A stretch of DNA of 64,000 nt from Streptomyces sp. Tue6028 (GCF_002300165.1 NZ_MLCE01000014.1:62001-126000), one strand, 5' to 3'; positions 8,493 through 17,291 are shown, counted from the stretch's first letter. Translations and numbers: made by a program. The notes: generated from the sequence alone by a model not told the origin.

Positions 8493-9059
8493 GTGACGAC
8501 GCTTCCCGGCCGCCCGAACACCGCACTGCTCGTCATCGACGTCCAGAACGGCGTGGTGGAAGGCTGCCACGACCGCGACGGCGTGATCGCCAACATCGGC
8601 GCCCTGGCCGCCAGGGCCCGCGCCGAGGGCGCGCCGGTGATCTGGGTCCAGCACTCCGACGACCAGCTCAAGAAGGGCGGCGAGAGCTGGCAGTACGTGC
8701 CGGAGCTGGTCCGCCACGACACCGAGCCCCTCGTCCACAAGCTCTACGCCGACTCCTTCGAGGCCACCGAGCTGGAGGAGCTGCTCGCCGGACTGGGTGT
8801 GGGCCGTCTCGTCGTCACGGGCGCCCAGACCGACGTGTGCATCCGCTCGACCCTCCACGGCGGCTTCGTCCGGGGATACGACGTGACGCTGGTCGCCGAC
8901 GCCCACACGACGGAGGACCTCACCGCGTACGGCGCACCGGCCCCCGCCCTGGTGATCGCCCACACCAACCTCTACTGGGCGGAGCAGAACGCACCGGGCC
9001 GCCGGGGCGGCACCGTTGTCACGGCGGAGGTGAGCTTCGCACCGGCCGGCGCCGCCTGA
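8493..9059 (+). CDS. Isochorismatase-like cysteine hydrolase
   Basis: A 188-residue cytoplasmic enzyme of the isochorismatase/nicotinamidase fold. The catalytic triad is complete: Asp16 in VIDVQNG, Lys83 in LVHKLY, and Cys115 in TDVCIRST, with the usual preceding VVTGAQ (cis-peptide region). The substrate cannot be told from sequence; family members act on isochorismate, nicotinamide, or N-carbamoyl compounds. The GTG start follows CAGGAGAGG. It stands alone, convergent with the metallophosphoesterase gene across a terminator and a 12-bp minisatellite. Confidence 0.88.
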   Translation: MTTLPGRPNTALLVIDVQNGVVEGCHDRDGVIANIGALAARARAEGAPVIWVQHSDDQLKKGGESWQYVPELVRHDTEPLVHKLYADSFEATELEELLAGLGVGRLVVTGAQTDVCIRSTLHGGFVRGYDVTLVADAHTTEDLTAYGAPAPALVIAHTNLYWAEQNAPGRRGGTVVTAEVSFAPAGAA

Positions 9060-9066
9060 CCGGCGT

Positions 9067-9102
9067 GCACCCGGAGCGCCGTGTGACCGGCGCTCAGGGT
9101 GC
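9067..9102. terminator. Hairpin terminator after the isochorismatase-like gene
   Basis: Arms of 15 bp (9067-9081 and 9088-9102) with one mismatch and a 6-nt loop TGTGAC, starting 7 bp after the stop codon. Confidence 0.7.
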
Positions 9103-9126
9103 GGCCGGGCGGGTCGGCCCGCGGAC

Positions 9127-9210
9127 GGATCCGGGTGCGGATCCAGGTGCGGATCCAGGTGCGGATCCAGGTGCGGATCCAGGTGCGGATCCAGGTGCGG
9201 ATCCAGGTGC
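9127..9210. repeat. 12-bp tandem repeat, 7 units
   Basis: Seven head-to-tail copies of GGATCCAGGTGC, of which six are identical and the first has one change (GGATCCGGGTGC). It fills the gap between two convergent genes, downstream of both stop codons. It shares the octamer GCGGATCC with the 14-bp repeat at 4867-5012. Confidence 0.95.
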
Positions 9211-9221
9211 GGCCTGGCCGG

Positions 9222-11006
9222 TCAGCCCTTCTTGAGGACGAGCTCCGTGTTGCGGTCGCGGGAGGCGCCGGACAGGTCCGTGCGGGCTCCGGGCGCGTTG
9301 AAGGAGAGCTCCCGGTAGAGCGCCGCCAGCCCGGTCTGGCTGAGGTCGGAGAAGTCCGTGGCGTGCGGGGCCGCGGACTCTACGAGCGTGGTGAAGAGCG
9401 AGAGCGTGCCGTCCTTGTTGTCCACCAGCTCGATGACGCGGGCGAGTTGGGGGAAGTCGACGTGGGAGGCGGTGCAGATCTCCCAGAAGGAGCGGTTGCC
9501 GGGCGCGGCGTGCGGGATGATCTCGTTCTTGTGGGTGTGACCGTTCACCCAGGCCAGGACGTTGGCGAAGCTCACGAGGAGCGCGACGACCTCGTCGCCG
9601 CCATGGCGCTTCTCGACGGGGTGGGCCGGGTCGGCGTGGCGGTTGCGCATCGTCTTGCTGGTGTGGTGGCTGAAGACGACGACGTAGGAGTCCTTGTTCT
9701 CGCGCAGGGTCTTCTCCAGCCAGCGCAGCTGCGCCGTGCCGATGGAGCCCTCGTAGTGGCCGCCGGGGTCGGTGGTGTCCAGGCTGACGCCGATGACGTC
9801 CTCGGCGATGCGGAACGTGTAGTACTGGGTGCCCGCGGCCAGGTTCGCCGAGGAGTAGCCGTGTCCGATCGGGCCGGGGCCGGTGTGCGCCGGGTCGAGG
9901 TGCGCGCGCAGATACTCGGCGGGCGTGAAGGGGGCGCGGTTCTCGTCGGGCGTGACCGAGCGCATCTGCCGGGCGTGCGACTTGAGCAGGTCCCGGAACG
10001 CGGTTCCCTTGGGGCTGCTGCCGTCCTTGATGCTCTTGGCCAGGGCGGTGCACTCGGCGTCGGGAAGCGACATCAGCTTCTTCCCGCCGACGGCGAAGTC
10101 CGTGAGGTAGGAGTCGCCGCGGGAGCCGTAGCAGCCGAGCGGCAGCGCGTCGTGGTTGCCGACGGTGGAGTACCAGGGCAGCTTCAGGCCGGGACTGCGG
10201 ACCTCGCGGATCGCCGCCTCCAGGAAGCCCGCAAGGCGCGGGAAGCCGAGCTGCTTGTCGGCGTCGCGCAGCGCCGCGTCGGGCTGCCAGTACGTCTTGA
10301 GGCCGCTGGCCTGGACGCCTTCGTAGTGGCGCGGGTCGCCGCTGTTGGGGGTGACACGGCCGCCGCTCATGACCTTCAGGAACCAGTCCAGTTCGGTCTT
10401 GGAGTTGTTGTCCGTGTTGTCCCCGGTGGTCATGACGAAATGCAGCGGGGAGCCGGTGACGGGGGCTCCGCGCAGCGAGTTGACCCGTTCGACGAGCGAG
10501 ACGGCGCCGGCGACGGTCAGCGTCTCCTGGGGGCGCCAGGCGCTCTTGTTCTGGGCGCGCAGGTACTCCAGGCGCAACGGGTGCTGCGCGTCGATCAGGT
10601 GCAGGTCGGTGAGCTGCACGAACGCGGCGAGCGTGGTGCGCCGGTCGGCGCGGCCGGACTTGGCGGCGGCCAGTTCGTCGCGCAGGACCCGCGTCCAGCC
10701 GCGGCCGTCGCCGAGCCGCCGGTATCCGGTGGAGCCGGAGCGCGGGGCGGCGACGGACTGCAGGGTGGTGCCGCGCGTGTACGGGACCAGCGCGGCGGGG
10801 GCCGGCGGGCGCACCGCGGTCGACCTCGCTCCGGTGTGCGCGAGGGAGTCGGCGACGGGCTCCTGGCTCGTCGTGGCGGCGTGCGCCGGGGCGTCCGGAC
10901 GCAGGGCGAAGCCGACCCCCGCGGACAGGGACACGGCTCCGGTGGCGGCCAGCAGGCTGCGGCGGTTGAGGGCGGGTACGGCGGCGACAGAGCGTATGCG
11001 CGACAT
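9222..11006 (-). CDS. Tat-exported metallophosphoesterase (TIGR03767-like)
   Basis: A 594-residue secreted calcineurin-like phosphoesterase. A twin-arginine signal NRRSLLAATG lies near residue 15, followed by a hydrophobic stretch and AHA cleavage site. All metal motifs are present: QLTDLHLID, TTGDNTDNN, TVGNHDALPLG, VVVFSHHTSK and NGHTHKNE. Length and motif text match the actinobacterial family known as TIGR03767. The substrate is unknown. The ATG at 11006 follows GGGGAGA; an earlier in-frame ATG lacks a ribosome site. It is transcribed alone and ends beside the 12-bp minisatellite. Confidence 0.9.
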   Translation of the reverse strand: MSRIRSVAAVPALNRRSLLAATGAVSLSAGVGFALRPDAPAHAATTSQEPVADSLAHTGARSTAVRPPAPAALVPYTRGTTLQSVAAPRSGSTGYRRLGDGRGWTRVLRDELAAAKSGRADRRTTLAAFVQLTDLHLIDAQHPLRLEYLRAQNKSAWRPQETLTVAGAVSLVERVNSLRGAPVTGSPLHFVMTTGDNTDNNSKTELDWFLKVMSGGRVTPNSGDPRHYEGVQASGLKTYWQPDAALRDADKQLGFPRLAGFLEAAIREVRSPGLKLPWYSTVGNHDALPLGCYGSRGDSYLTDFAVGGKKLMSLPDAECTALAKSIKDGSSPKGTAFRDLLKSHARQMRSVTPDENRAPFTPAEYLRAHLDPAHTGPGPIGHGYSSANLAAGTQYYTFRIAEDVIGVSLDTTDPGGHYEGSIGTAQLRWLEKTLRENKDSYVVVFSHHTSKTMRNRHADPAHPVEKRHGGDEVVALLVSFANVLAWVNGHTHKNEIIPHAAPGNRSFWEICTASHVDFPQLARVIELVDNKDGTLSLFTTLVESAAPHATDFSDLSQTGLAALYRELSFNAPGARTDLSGASRDRNTELVLKKG

Positions 11007-11386
11007 GGCGCGGTCTCCCCGAGTGCGAACGCGTCGGCAGTGGTCGCGGGGCGTCCGCCGTGCGAACTCCCCGCTCACACTGGATCGTTGGCACCGGGGG
11101 TGACCTGCGCGTTAACTGGGCGGCAACGACCGGCGCAGATCACCGTACGTGGATCTTGGACCACCCTGCGCGGCCATGGAGCCCTCTTCGAACGGCCCGG
11201 GGACGGTCACTCCGTGTTCATCTTCCCGGGTACGGAACCTGGTTCCGGACGTCGCCGCCGGTCCGGGAGCCGAAGCCGGGCCACCACCGCCGGACCGGGA
11301 GCCGAAGCCGGGCCACCGCCGCCGGACCGGCGAGGGTCAGGGGTCTCGCGGGCCGGCGGCGGTGCTTCACGGGGCGGCGCGGCGGC
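11007..11386. other. 380-bp intergenic region
   Basis: No gene is supported. It lies upstream of the metallophosphoesterase gene and downstream of the PNPOx-like gene (both minus strand), so it should hold the former's promoter. The only structure I can define is the duplicated 32-bp block at 11263-11326. Confidence 0.5.
11263..11326. repeat. Two tandem copies of a 32-bp unit
   Basis: CCGGGAGCCGAAGCCGGGCC starts at 11263 and again at 11295; the two 32-bp units differ at one base. They lie about 60 bp after the stop of the PNPOx-like gene. Confidence 0.85.
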
Positions 11387-12256
11387 TCACGGATTGGCGG
11401 GTGAGTACTCGGGCGCCGACCAGCGCAGGGGGCTGGCCGCCGGTGTCTCGACGACCCCGGTGACGGTGAAGCGCACGCTCCGCTCCCCGTCGGACGCGAA
11501 CTCCGTACGGGCCGTGCCGGTGAGCTGGAGCGTGGTCCCCGCCGTCCAGTCCACGAAGAGCAGCCCGGCCCTCGGGTCGGCCGCCAGGTTCCCGAGGGAC
11601 AGGAACATCGAGTTCCCGGGATAGTCGGGCCACCGCAGTTCGCCGGGCGCGGTGACGCGGACGAAGCCGGAGTTGCCGCCGCGATGACTGGCGTCGGCGC
11701 CGTGCGCGTGGACCGTGGCGAGGAAGAAGGTGTCGGCCGCAGCCACGGACTCCGCCTGGGCGGGCGAGAGCAGGCTGCCGCGGCGCGGGGTGCCCGGGAC
11801 GCGCCCGGTCGTCTCGTACGTCTCCCTTCTCTGCAGGTACTTGGGGCAGTTGGAGAAGACCTGGTCGGCCTCGACCGCGAGGCCTCGGGGGGTGGGTCTG
11901 GCACGGCCGTCGACACGCATGCGGCGGCGGGTCCGCGGGTCGAGCGCGATGGTGCCGACGGGCGTCCCGGGGGTGCGGAGCGCGGGCGCGAGCGGATCGC
12001 CGGGCCGGAGCCCGCCCGTGACCGAGATCTGCCGGACGCCCGTGGCCCGGACGAAGCCGGGCCTGCCGGTGAGCAGCGAGGCCCAGACCGCGCCGGTGCC
12101 GGGGTCGGCGGCGCCGAGGACCAGCATCGGCTGCTGCTCCAGGAAGGCGGCGGCCACCGGCCGGATGCCCTGCCCGATGGACCGGCCCACGTGGTCGGCG
12201 AGGTCACGGACGCCGACGCGGTCCTGCACGGCGCGCGACCCGGAGTGATAGGTCAT
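11387..12256 (-). CDS. Pyridoxamine 5'-phosphate oxidase-like flavin-binding protein
   Basis: A 289-residue protein of the split-barrel flavin-binding type (COG3576-like). Recognisable segments are VLGAADPGTGAVWAS in the first barrel and the FSNCPKYLQRR motif typical of this subfamily, followed by a second half with HRGGNSGFVRV and NSMFLSLGNL. A role in flavin- or F420-type redox chemistry is inferred; no substrate can be named. The ATG follows CGAGGAG. It starts 28 bp after the stop of the VOC gene on the same strand, so the two probably form an operon opposite the CGNR regulator. Confidence 0.82.
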   Translation of the reverse strand: MTYHSGSRAVQDRVGVRDLADHVGRSIGQGIRPVAAAFLEQQPMLVLGAADPGTGAVWASLLTGRPGFVRATGVRQISVTGGLRPGDPLAPALRTPGTPVGTIALDPRTRRRMRVDGRARPTPRGLAVEADQVFSNCPKYLQRRETYETTGRVPGTPRRGSLLSPAQAESVAAADTFFLATVHAHGADASHRGGNSGFVRVTAPGELRWPDYPGNSMFLSLGNLAADPRAGLLFVDWTAGTTLQLTGTARTEFASDGERSVRFTVTGVVETPAASPLRWSAPEYSPANP

Positions 12257-12284
12257 GGCGTCTCCTCGGGAAGCCGTCGGCCGG

Positions 12285-12737
12285 TCAGAAGAATCCGCAG
12301 GTGGGGGCGGCGGTGACCGGCGCCGTGGCCTCCTCGGCCCCGCTGGGCGCGTAGATCTCCAGCCGTGTGCCGTCCGGGTCGTGGAAGAAGATGCCGCCCG
12401 AGGCCGAGCCCTCGCGGTGGGCGACGACACCGTCGTAGGCGAAGTCGACGCCGTAGCCGCGCAGGGCGGTCTCGTACTCCTTGACCTGCTCGATCGTGTC
12501 CACTTCGAGGGCGAGGTGGTGCAGGCCCGCGCGGCCCTTGTCGTACGGCGTCCCCGCCTGCTGCCAGAGCGTGACGACCGGGCGGCCGTCGCCGCTCAGC
12601 GAGCCGAGGAAGGCGTACCGCCGCCCTTCCTCCTTGCCCTCGCCGAGCACCCCGAAGCCGAGGACGTCGCGGTAGAAGGCGAGCGAGCGGTCGAGGTCGG
12701 TGACGTTCAGGCCGATGTGGCCGGTGCGCAAGGTCAT
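12285..12737 (-). CDS. VOC-family (glyoxalase/dioxygenase-fold) protein
   Basis: A 150-residue protein with two beta-alpha-beta-beta-beta modules. The first begins GHIGLNVTDLDRSLAFYRDVLGF, the standard VOC opening, with His7; LHHLALEVDT opens the second module; and the conserved FHDPDGTRLEIYAP ends it with the metal-type Glu. It may be a lyase, dioxygenase or resistance-type binding protein. The ATG is preceded by GAGGGGAC. Divergent from the CGNR regulator across a 152-bp region with repeated CTAACC/GGTTAG elements. Confidence 0.85.
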   Translation of the reverse strand: MTLRTGHIGLNVTDLDRSLAFYRDVLGFGVLGEGKEEGRRYAFLGSLSGDGRPVVTLWQQAGTPYDKGRAGLHHLALEVDTIEQVKEYETALRGYGVDFAYDGVVAHREGSASGGIFFHDPDGTRLEIYAPSGAEEATAPVTAAPTCGFF

Positions 12738-12774
12738 GGCAGTCCCCTCTGTCGATGGCAGCCCCATCCGGGAG

Positions 12775-12845
12775 CTAACCTCTGTCTTCGACTTTAAAGG
12801 TTAGAGCGAGGAGGTGCAACCGGTGACCTACCCTTGACTGGTTAG
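12775..12845. promoter_or_regulatory. Candidate operator: CTAACC/GGTTAG repeats
   Basis: CTAACCT at 12775-12781 and AGGTTAG at 12798-12804 form an inverted repeat with 7-bp arms and a 16-bp spacer. A further GGTTAG lies at 12840-12845. They sit between the divergent VOC/PNPOx operon and the CGNR-type regulator. That the regulator binds them is an inference. Confidence 0.5.
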
Positions 12846-12889
12846 CAGTGAGTGCCGCCGCGGCGACCGGCGGCGAAGGGAGCCCCGCC

Positions 12890-13426
12890 ATGCCCACCCG
12901 CCCCGACCCGCGCCCGCTCACCGGGGAGCCGGTCTCGCTCGATCTGCTCAACACCCGCTGGAACCGCGAGGGCGAGACGCAGGACCTGCTGACGGACACC
13001 GAGGGGCTGGCCGTATGGCTGGCGGCCAACGGGCTCGACTTCCCGGCCGAGGAGGCCGTCCTGCGGCACACGCTCCAGGCACGCGACGCCCTCCGCGCGG
13101 CCGTCGACGGCATCTCCCCGCAGACCGTCGCGCGCATCGACGCGGTCCTCGCGCACGGGCGGGTCCGCCTGACCCTGACCGAGCAGGGGCCTGCCGAGAA
13201 CGCCGAGTTCGACGACCCTTCCTGGGGACCGGCCTGGCTGGCGGCCCGCGACTACCTCACGCTGCTGGACACCGCCCCCGACCGCATCCGCGGCTGCGCC
13301 CACGAGGCGTGCATCCTGCACTTCTTCGACACCTCACGGAACGGCACCCGCCGCTGGTGCTCGATGGCGGCATGCGGTAACCGCGCGAAGGCATCCCGCC
13401 ACTACGCGCGCACGAAGGAGAGCTGA
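12890..13426 (+). CDS. CGNR zinc-finger regulator with ABATE-type N-terminal domain
   Basis: A 178-residue protein. The N-terminal part (SLDLLNTRW, DTEGLAVWLAANG) fits the ABATE/DUF1470 stress-regulator domain. The C-terminus holds the treble-clef-like zinc finger with Cys in GCAHEACILHFFD and the diagnostic CSMAACGNRAKASRHY. Known or presumed role: transcription regulator. I take the ATG at 12890 because GAAGGGAG lies 8 nt upstream; a GTG at 12848 is an alternative. Divergent to the VOC gene, which it may control. Confidence 0.85.
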   Translation: MPTRPDPRPLTGEPVSLDLLNTRWNREGETQDLLTDTEGLAVWLAANGLDFPAEEAVLRHTLQARDALRAAVDGISPQTVARIDAVLAHGRVRLTLTEQGPAENAEFDDPSWGPAWLAARDYLTLLDTAPDRIRGCAHEACILHFFDTSRNGTRRWCSMAACGNRAKASRHYARTKES

Positions 13427-13648
13427 GACGCCCTACATGTCCGGTGATACACCGGCATAACCGGCGTGACGTATGGCGGAAGTACGCCATGGCTCCATCC
13501 CGCCTCGGTCAACACTCCCCAAACAACTGCCCCTTAGGCAAAGCTGAGCGGTCATCCGGGTCCACATACCGGACTGATGCGATCGGACCCCGAAGGACCC
13601 TCGGAGCCGGTCGCTCCGCGCTCGTTCCTTTACCTACAAGGGATGCAG

Positions 13649-16600
13649 ATGACCTCCGACCCTCAGCGCGCTCCGATATCCGGCGCGAGACGCGCGGCCC
13701 GCATCGCCGTGGCGGCCGGCCTGGTGGCCGCGCTCTCCACGGCCGGGCCGATACCCATGGCCTTCTCCTCCGACTCCGGCGCACCGGCAGCCGACCCCGG
13801 CACCAAGTCGGCCGCCGCCAAGCTCGGTTCCGCCGACGCCGAACTCCTCACCGAGGCCAAGGCCAACGGCGACAAGAACGTCACCATGATGATCGCCACC
13901 GCTCCTGGGCAGACCGAGCAGGTCGCCGAGGAACTGGACGCGGTCAAGGGCGGCTCCGTGGGCCGCACCTACGACAAGCTCGGGTACGTCCGGGCGACCG
14001 TCCCCACCGGCCGGGCCGACGCGGCCATCGCCGCCGCCGCGAAGCTCTCCTCGGTGCATGGGATCGACCTGCGCCAGGAGATCGCGCTGGACGACCCGAC
14101 GCCGAGCGCCGACACCGCCAAGGGCGCCCGGGAGCAGGCCACTTCGACGGCCACGTACTCCGGCCCGTCCAAGAGCACCCCCGCCGAGAACCCGTACAAC
14201 CCGTCCTTCGAGACGGGCGCCGTCGACTTCGTGAAGGATCACCCGAAGGCGGACGGCCGGGGCATCACCATCGGCATCCTCGACTCCGGCGTCGACCTCG
14301 GCCACCCCGCGCTGCAGAAGACGACGACCGGCGAGCGCAAGATCGTCGACTGGGTCACCGCGACCGACCCGATCGTGGACGGCGACGCCACCTGGCGCCC
14401 GATGGTCACCGCGGTCACCGGGCCCACCTTCACCTACAGCGGCAGGACCTGGACGGCACCGGCCGGTTCGTACGAGATCAGCACCTTCCGCGAGTCGGTG
14501 ACCGCGGGCGGCGACGCCAAGGGCGACGCGAACCGCGACGGCGACACCACCGACGCGTGGGGCGTCCTGTACGACCCGGCGGCGGGCACAGTCACCGTCG
14601 ACCTGAACAACAACGGCGACTTCACCGACGACAAGCCGATGAAGCCGTACAAGGACGGCTACCAGATCGGCTACTTCGGCACCGACAACCCGACGACCGA
14701 CGTCGTCGAGCGGCAGCCGTTCGTCGTCGAGATCCGCAAGGACGTCCCGATGGACCCCTACGGGGGCGACTGGGTCGGCAAGAAGGCCGACTTCGTCAAC
14801 ATCGGTGTCATCGAGTCCGAGCACGGCACCCACGTCGCCGGCATCACCTCCGCCAACGGCCTGTTCGGCGGGAAGATGAACGGCGCCGCGCCCGGCGCGA
14901 AGATCGTCTCCTCCCGGGCCTGCACCTGGACCGGCGGCTGCACCAACGTCGCGCTCACCGAGGGCATGATCGACCTCGTGGCCAACCGCGGCGTGGACAT
15001 CGTGAACATGTCCATCGGCGGTCTGCCCGCGCTCAACGACGGCAACAACGCGCGCGCCGAGCTCTACACGCGTCTCATCGACACCTACGGCGTGCAGCTG
15101 GTGATCTCCGCGGGCAACTCCGGCCCCGGCGCGAACACCATCGGCGACCCGGGCCTGGCCGACAAGGTCATCTCGGTCGGCGCGACCATCTCCCAGCAGA
15201 CCTGGGCGGCCAACTACGGCTCGCAGGTGGCGAAGTCGTACGCGATGATGCCGTTCTCCTCGCGCGGCCCGCGCGAGGACGGCGGCTTCACGCCGACGCT
15301 CAGCGCGCCCGGCGCCTCCATCAACTCCACGCAGACCTGGCTGCCGGGCTCCCCGGTCGCCGAGGCGGGCTACTCGCTGCCGGCCGGCTACTCGATGCTC
15401 CAGGGCACGTCGATGGCGTCGCCGCAGGCCGCGGGCGCGTCCGCGCTGCTGCTGAGCGCCGCGAAGCAGAAGGGCGTCGAGCTGAAGCCCGCCACCCTGC
15501 GCACGGCACTGACCTCGACCGCCGACCACATCAAGGGTGTGCAGGCGTACGAGGAGGGCGCGGGCCTCATCAACATCGAGGACGCCTGGGACTCCATCAA
15601 GGACGGCGCCACCGCGCACGACTACACCGTGAAGGCACCGGTCGACACCGCGATCGACTTCGCGCTGAAGACGCCGGGCTTCGGCACGGGCCTGTACGAC
15701 CGCGAGGGCGGGCTCAAGGCCGGTGACAAGAAGACGTACGACATCACGCTGACCCGTACGTCGGGCGCCGACCGGGCGATCCGCCACGAGCTGCACTTCG
15801 AGAACAACGCCGGTGACACCTTCCGGATCGTCGGCTCCGACGAGGTGAAGCTGGGGCTGAACCAGCCGGTCACCGTCAAGGTGCAGGCGAACCCGCGGTC
15901 CGCGGGCCTCAAGAGCGCGATCCTGGAGGTCGACGACCCGAGGACCGAGGGCGTCGACAAGCAGGTCCTGACGACGGTCGTGGTCTCCGCACCCGTCAAG
16001 TACACCTACTCCGCGTCGGGTTCGGTGCAGCGCAACAGCACGCAGTCGTACTTCGTGACCGTGCCCGAGGGCGCCAGGTCGCTGGAGGTCGCGATCGGCG
16101 GGCTCAAGGACAAGAGCCAGACCCGGTTCATCTCGATCCACCCGTACGGCGTTCCGGTCGACAACACCTCGACGCCGTTCTGCTACAACAACTACCTCGA
16201 CGGCAACGGCTGCAAGCCCGACGTGCGTTCGTACGCGGACCCGCAGGCCGGGGTCTGGGAGATCGAGGTCGAGTCGCGCCGCACGTCGCCGCTGCTCGAC
16301 AACCCGTACAAGCTCGGCGTCTCCGTGCTCGGCGCGGACTTCGACCCCGCCGTCGTGACCGTCCCCGAGGCCAAGGTCGGCACCCCGGCCGCCGCCTCCT
16401 GGAAGGTGACGAACAAGTACGCCGCGCTCGACGGCACCCTCAAGGGCGGCCCGCTCGGTTCCTCGAAGAACGCGCGGCCGACCATCGGTGAGGGCGCCAC
16501 GCAGACCACCACCGTGGAGGTGCCCGCGGGCGCCAAGTCCCTCGACGTCGCCATCGGCAACGTCTCGGACAACGCCGCCGACCTCGACCTGACGGTCTAC

Positions 16601-16960
16601 GACTCCAAGGGCGCGCAGGTCGCGCAGTCCGCGGACGGCGACTCCGAGGAGGCCGTGTCCATCGCCTCCCCCGCCGCCGGGACCTACACCATCGAGGTCG
16701 TCGGCTACTCGGTCCCGTCGGGCTCGACCGCCTACGACTACCAGGACGTGTTCTTCTCGTCCGCGCTCGGCACGGTCACGGTCGACGAGTCCGCGCCGGT
16801 CAAGCTCGGCACGGGCGACTCGGCGACGGTGTCCGGCTCGGTCACCGCGGCGGCCCCGGCGCCCGAGGGACGCGAGTTCTTCGGCCAGGTCCAGCTGGTG
16901 AACGCGCGCGGCACGGTCGCGGGCATCGGCAGCGTGAAGATCGACAAGGTCACGCCGTAG
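13649..16960 (+). CDS. Large secreted S8 subtilisin-type peptidase (tripeptidyl-peptidase II-like)
   Basis: A 1103-residue secreted serine protease. A signal peptide with basic start (GARRAARIAVAAGLV) is followed by a propeptide-like region. The triad is Asp212 in ILDSGVD, His392 in HGTHVAG and Ser588 in GTSMASP. About 180 residues separate Asp and His, much more than in plain subtilisins and similar to tripeptidyl-peptidase II. The insert carries a Ca-type motif (NRDGDTTDAWG, NNNGDFTDD). About 400 residues of beta-rich pre-peptidase-like domains follow the catalytic domain. Of two close ATGs, 13649 has the better spacing to AAGGG. Confidence 0.9.
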   Translation: MTSDPQRAPISGARRAARIAVAAGLVAALSTAGPIPMAFSSDSGAPAADPGTKSAAAKLGSADAELLTEAKANGDKNVTMMIATAPGQTEQVAEELDAVKGGSVGRTYDKLGYVRATVPTGRADAAIAAAAKLSSVHGIDLRQEIALDDPTPSADTAKGAREQATSTATYSGPSKSTPAENPYNPSFETGAVDFVKDHPKADGRGITIGILDSGVDLGHPALQKTTTGERKIVDWVTATDPIVDGDATWRPMVTAVTGPTFTYSGRTWTAPAGSYEISTFRESVTAGGDAKGDANRDGDTTDAWGVLYDPAAGTVTVDLNNNGDFTDDKPMKPYKDGYQIGYFGTDNPTTDVVERQPFVVEIRKDVPMDPYGGDWVGKKADFVNIGVIESEHGTHVAGITSANGLFGGKMNGAAPGAKIVSSRACTWTGGCTNVALTEGMIDLVANRGVDIVNMSIGGLPALNDGNNARAELYTRLIDTYGVQLVISAGNSGPGANTIGDPGLADKVISVGATISQQTWAANYGSQVAKSYAMMPFSSRGPREDGGFTPTLSAPGASINSTQTWLPGSPVAEAGYSLPAGYSMLQGTSMASPQAAGASALLLSAAKQKGVELKPATLRTALTSTADHIKGVQAYEEGAGLINIEDAWDSIKDGATAHDYTVKAPVDTAIDFALKTPGFGTGLYDREGGLKAGDKKTYDITLTRTSGADRAIRHELHFENNAGDTFRIVGSDEVKLGLNQPVTVKVQANPRSAGLKSAILEVDDPRTEGVDKQVLTTVVVSAPVKYTYSASGSVQRNSTQSYFVTVPEGARSLEVAIGGLKDKSQTRFISIHPYGVPVDNTSTPFCYNNYLDGNGCKPDVRSYADPQAGVWEIEVESRRTSPLLDNPYKLGVSVLGADFDPAVVTVPEAKVGTPAAASWKVTNKYAALDGTLKGGPLGSSKNARPTIGEGATQTTTVEVPAGAKSLDVAIGNVSDNAADLDLTVYDSKGAQVAQSADGDSEEAVSIASPAAGTYTIEVVGYSVPSGSTAYDYQDVFFSSALGTVTVDESAPVKLGTGDSATVSGSVTAAAPAPEGREFFGQVQLVNARGTVAGIGSVKIDKVTP

Positions 16961-17038
16961 CGCGTGCGGGGCGTGCGCCGACGCGCGCGTCCCGCCGTGG
17001 GACGGGGCCCGGAAACGGGCGCCCGTCCGGACGGCACG

Positions 17039-17068
17039 GGGCGGGTGTCCGGTACCGGGCACCCGCCC
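17039..17068. terminator. Hairpin terminator after the subtilase gene
   Basis: Arms GGGCGGGTGTCCGG (17039-17052) and CCGGGCACCCGCCC (17055-17068), 14 bp with one G-T wobble. No U-run. Confidence 0.6.
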
Positions 17069-17074
17069 TTCGCC

Positions 17075-17146
17075 GTACCCGGGCCCGACCACCGCCTACC
17101 CGGGCCCGACCACCGCGTTCCCGAGCCCGACCACCGCGTACCCGGG
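17075..17146. repeat. 21-bp tandem repeat, 3.4 units
   Basis: Units start at 17075, 17096 and 17117, each around CCCGGGCCCGACCACCGC, with a partial fourth copy (GTACCCGGG) ending at 17146. It lies between two convergent genes. Confidence 0.85.
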
Positions 17147-17291
17147 ACGCCGAGCGGTCCCCTCGCCTCCGGCCGGCAATCCCTCGCTCCAGCAGGGGCG
17201 TTCCGTCCGGTTCGATGAGGCGCGTCCTCCGCTCCCGGCACCGGGCCTGCCCCTCCGCCCGCGCCGGGCCTGCCCCTCGGATTCGGTCGTC

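Larger units (their letters stand above)
16961..17291. other. 331-bp convergent intergenic region
   Basis: No gene is supported. It contains two GC hairpins after the peptidase stop (about 17002-17028 and 17039-17068) and the 21-bp repeat at 17075-17146. Confidence 0.55.

Noticed and set aside
4867..9210. CRISPR arrays
   Set aside because: The 14-bp and 12-bp arrays have no spacers, units are too short, and no cas gene is present.
9127..9210. Coding use of the 12-bp repeat (Asp-Pro-Gly-Ala or Gly-Ser-Ala-Pro strings)
   Set aside because: Both flanking genes have in-frame stops before the repeat and no start or ribosome site leads into it.
9094..11094. Long open frame on the minus strand overlapping the metallophosphoesterase, Arg/Pro/Ala-rich
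   Set aside because: Composition is that of an out-of-frame shadow in GC-rich DNA; the other frame has signal peptide and all metallophosphoesterase motifs.
13634..17092. Continuous minus-strand frame of over 1100 codons opposite the subtilase gene
   Set aside because: Antisense shadow with Gly/Arg/Val/Asp-rich text, no ribosome site and no domain; the plus strand encodes the complete S8 triad.
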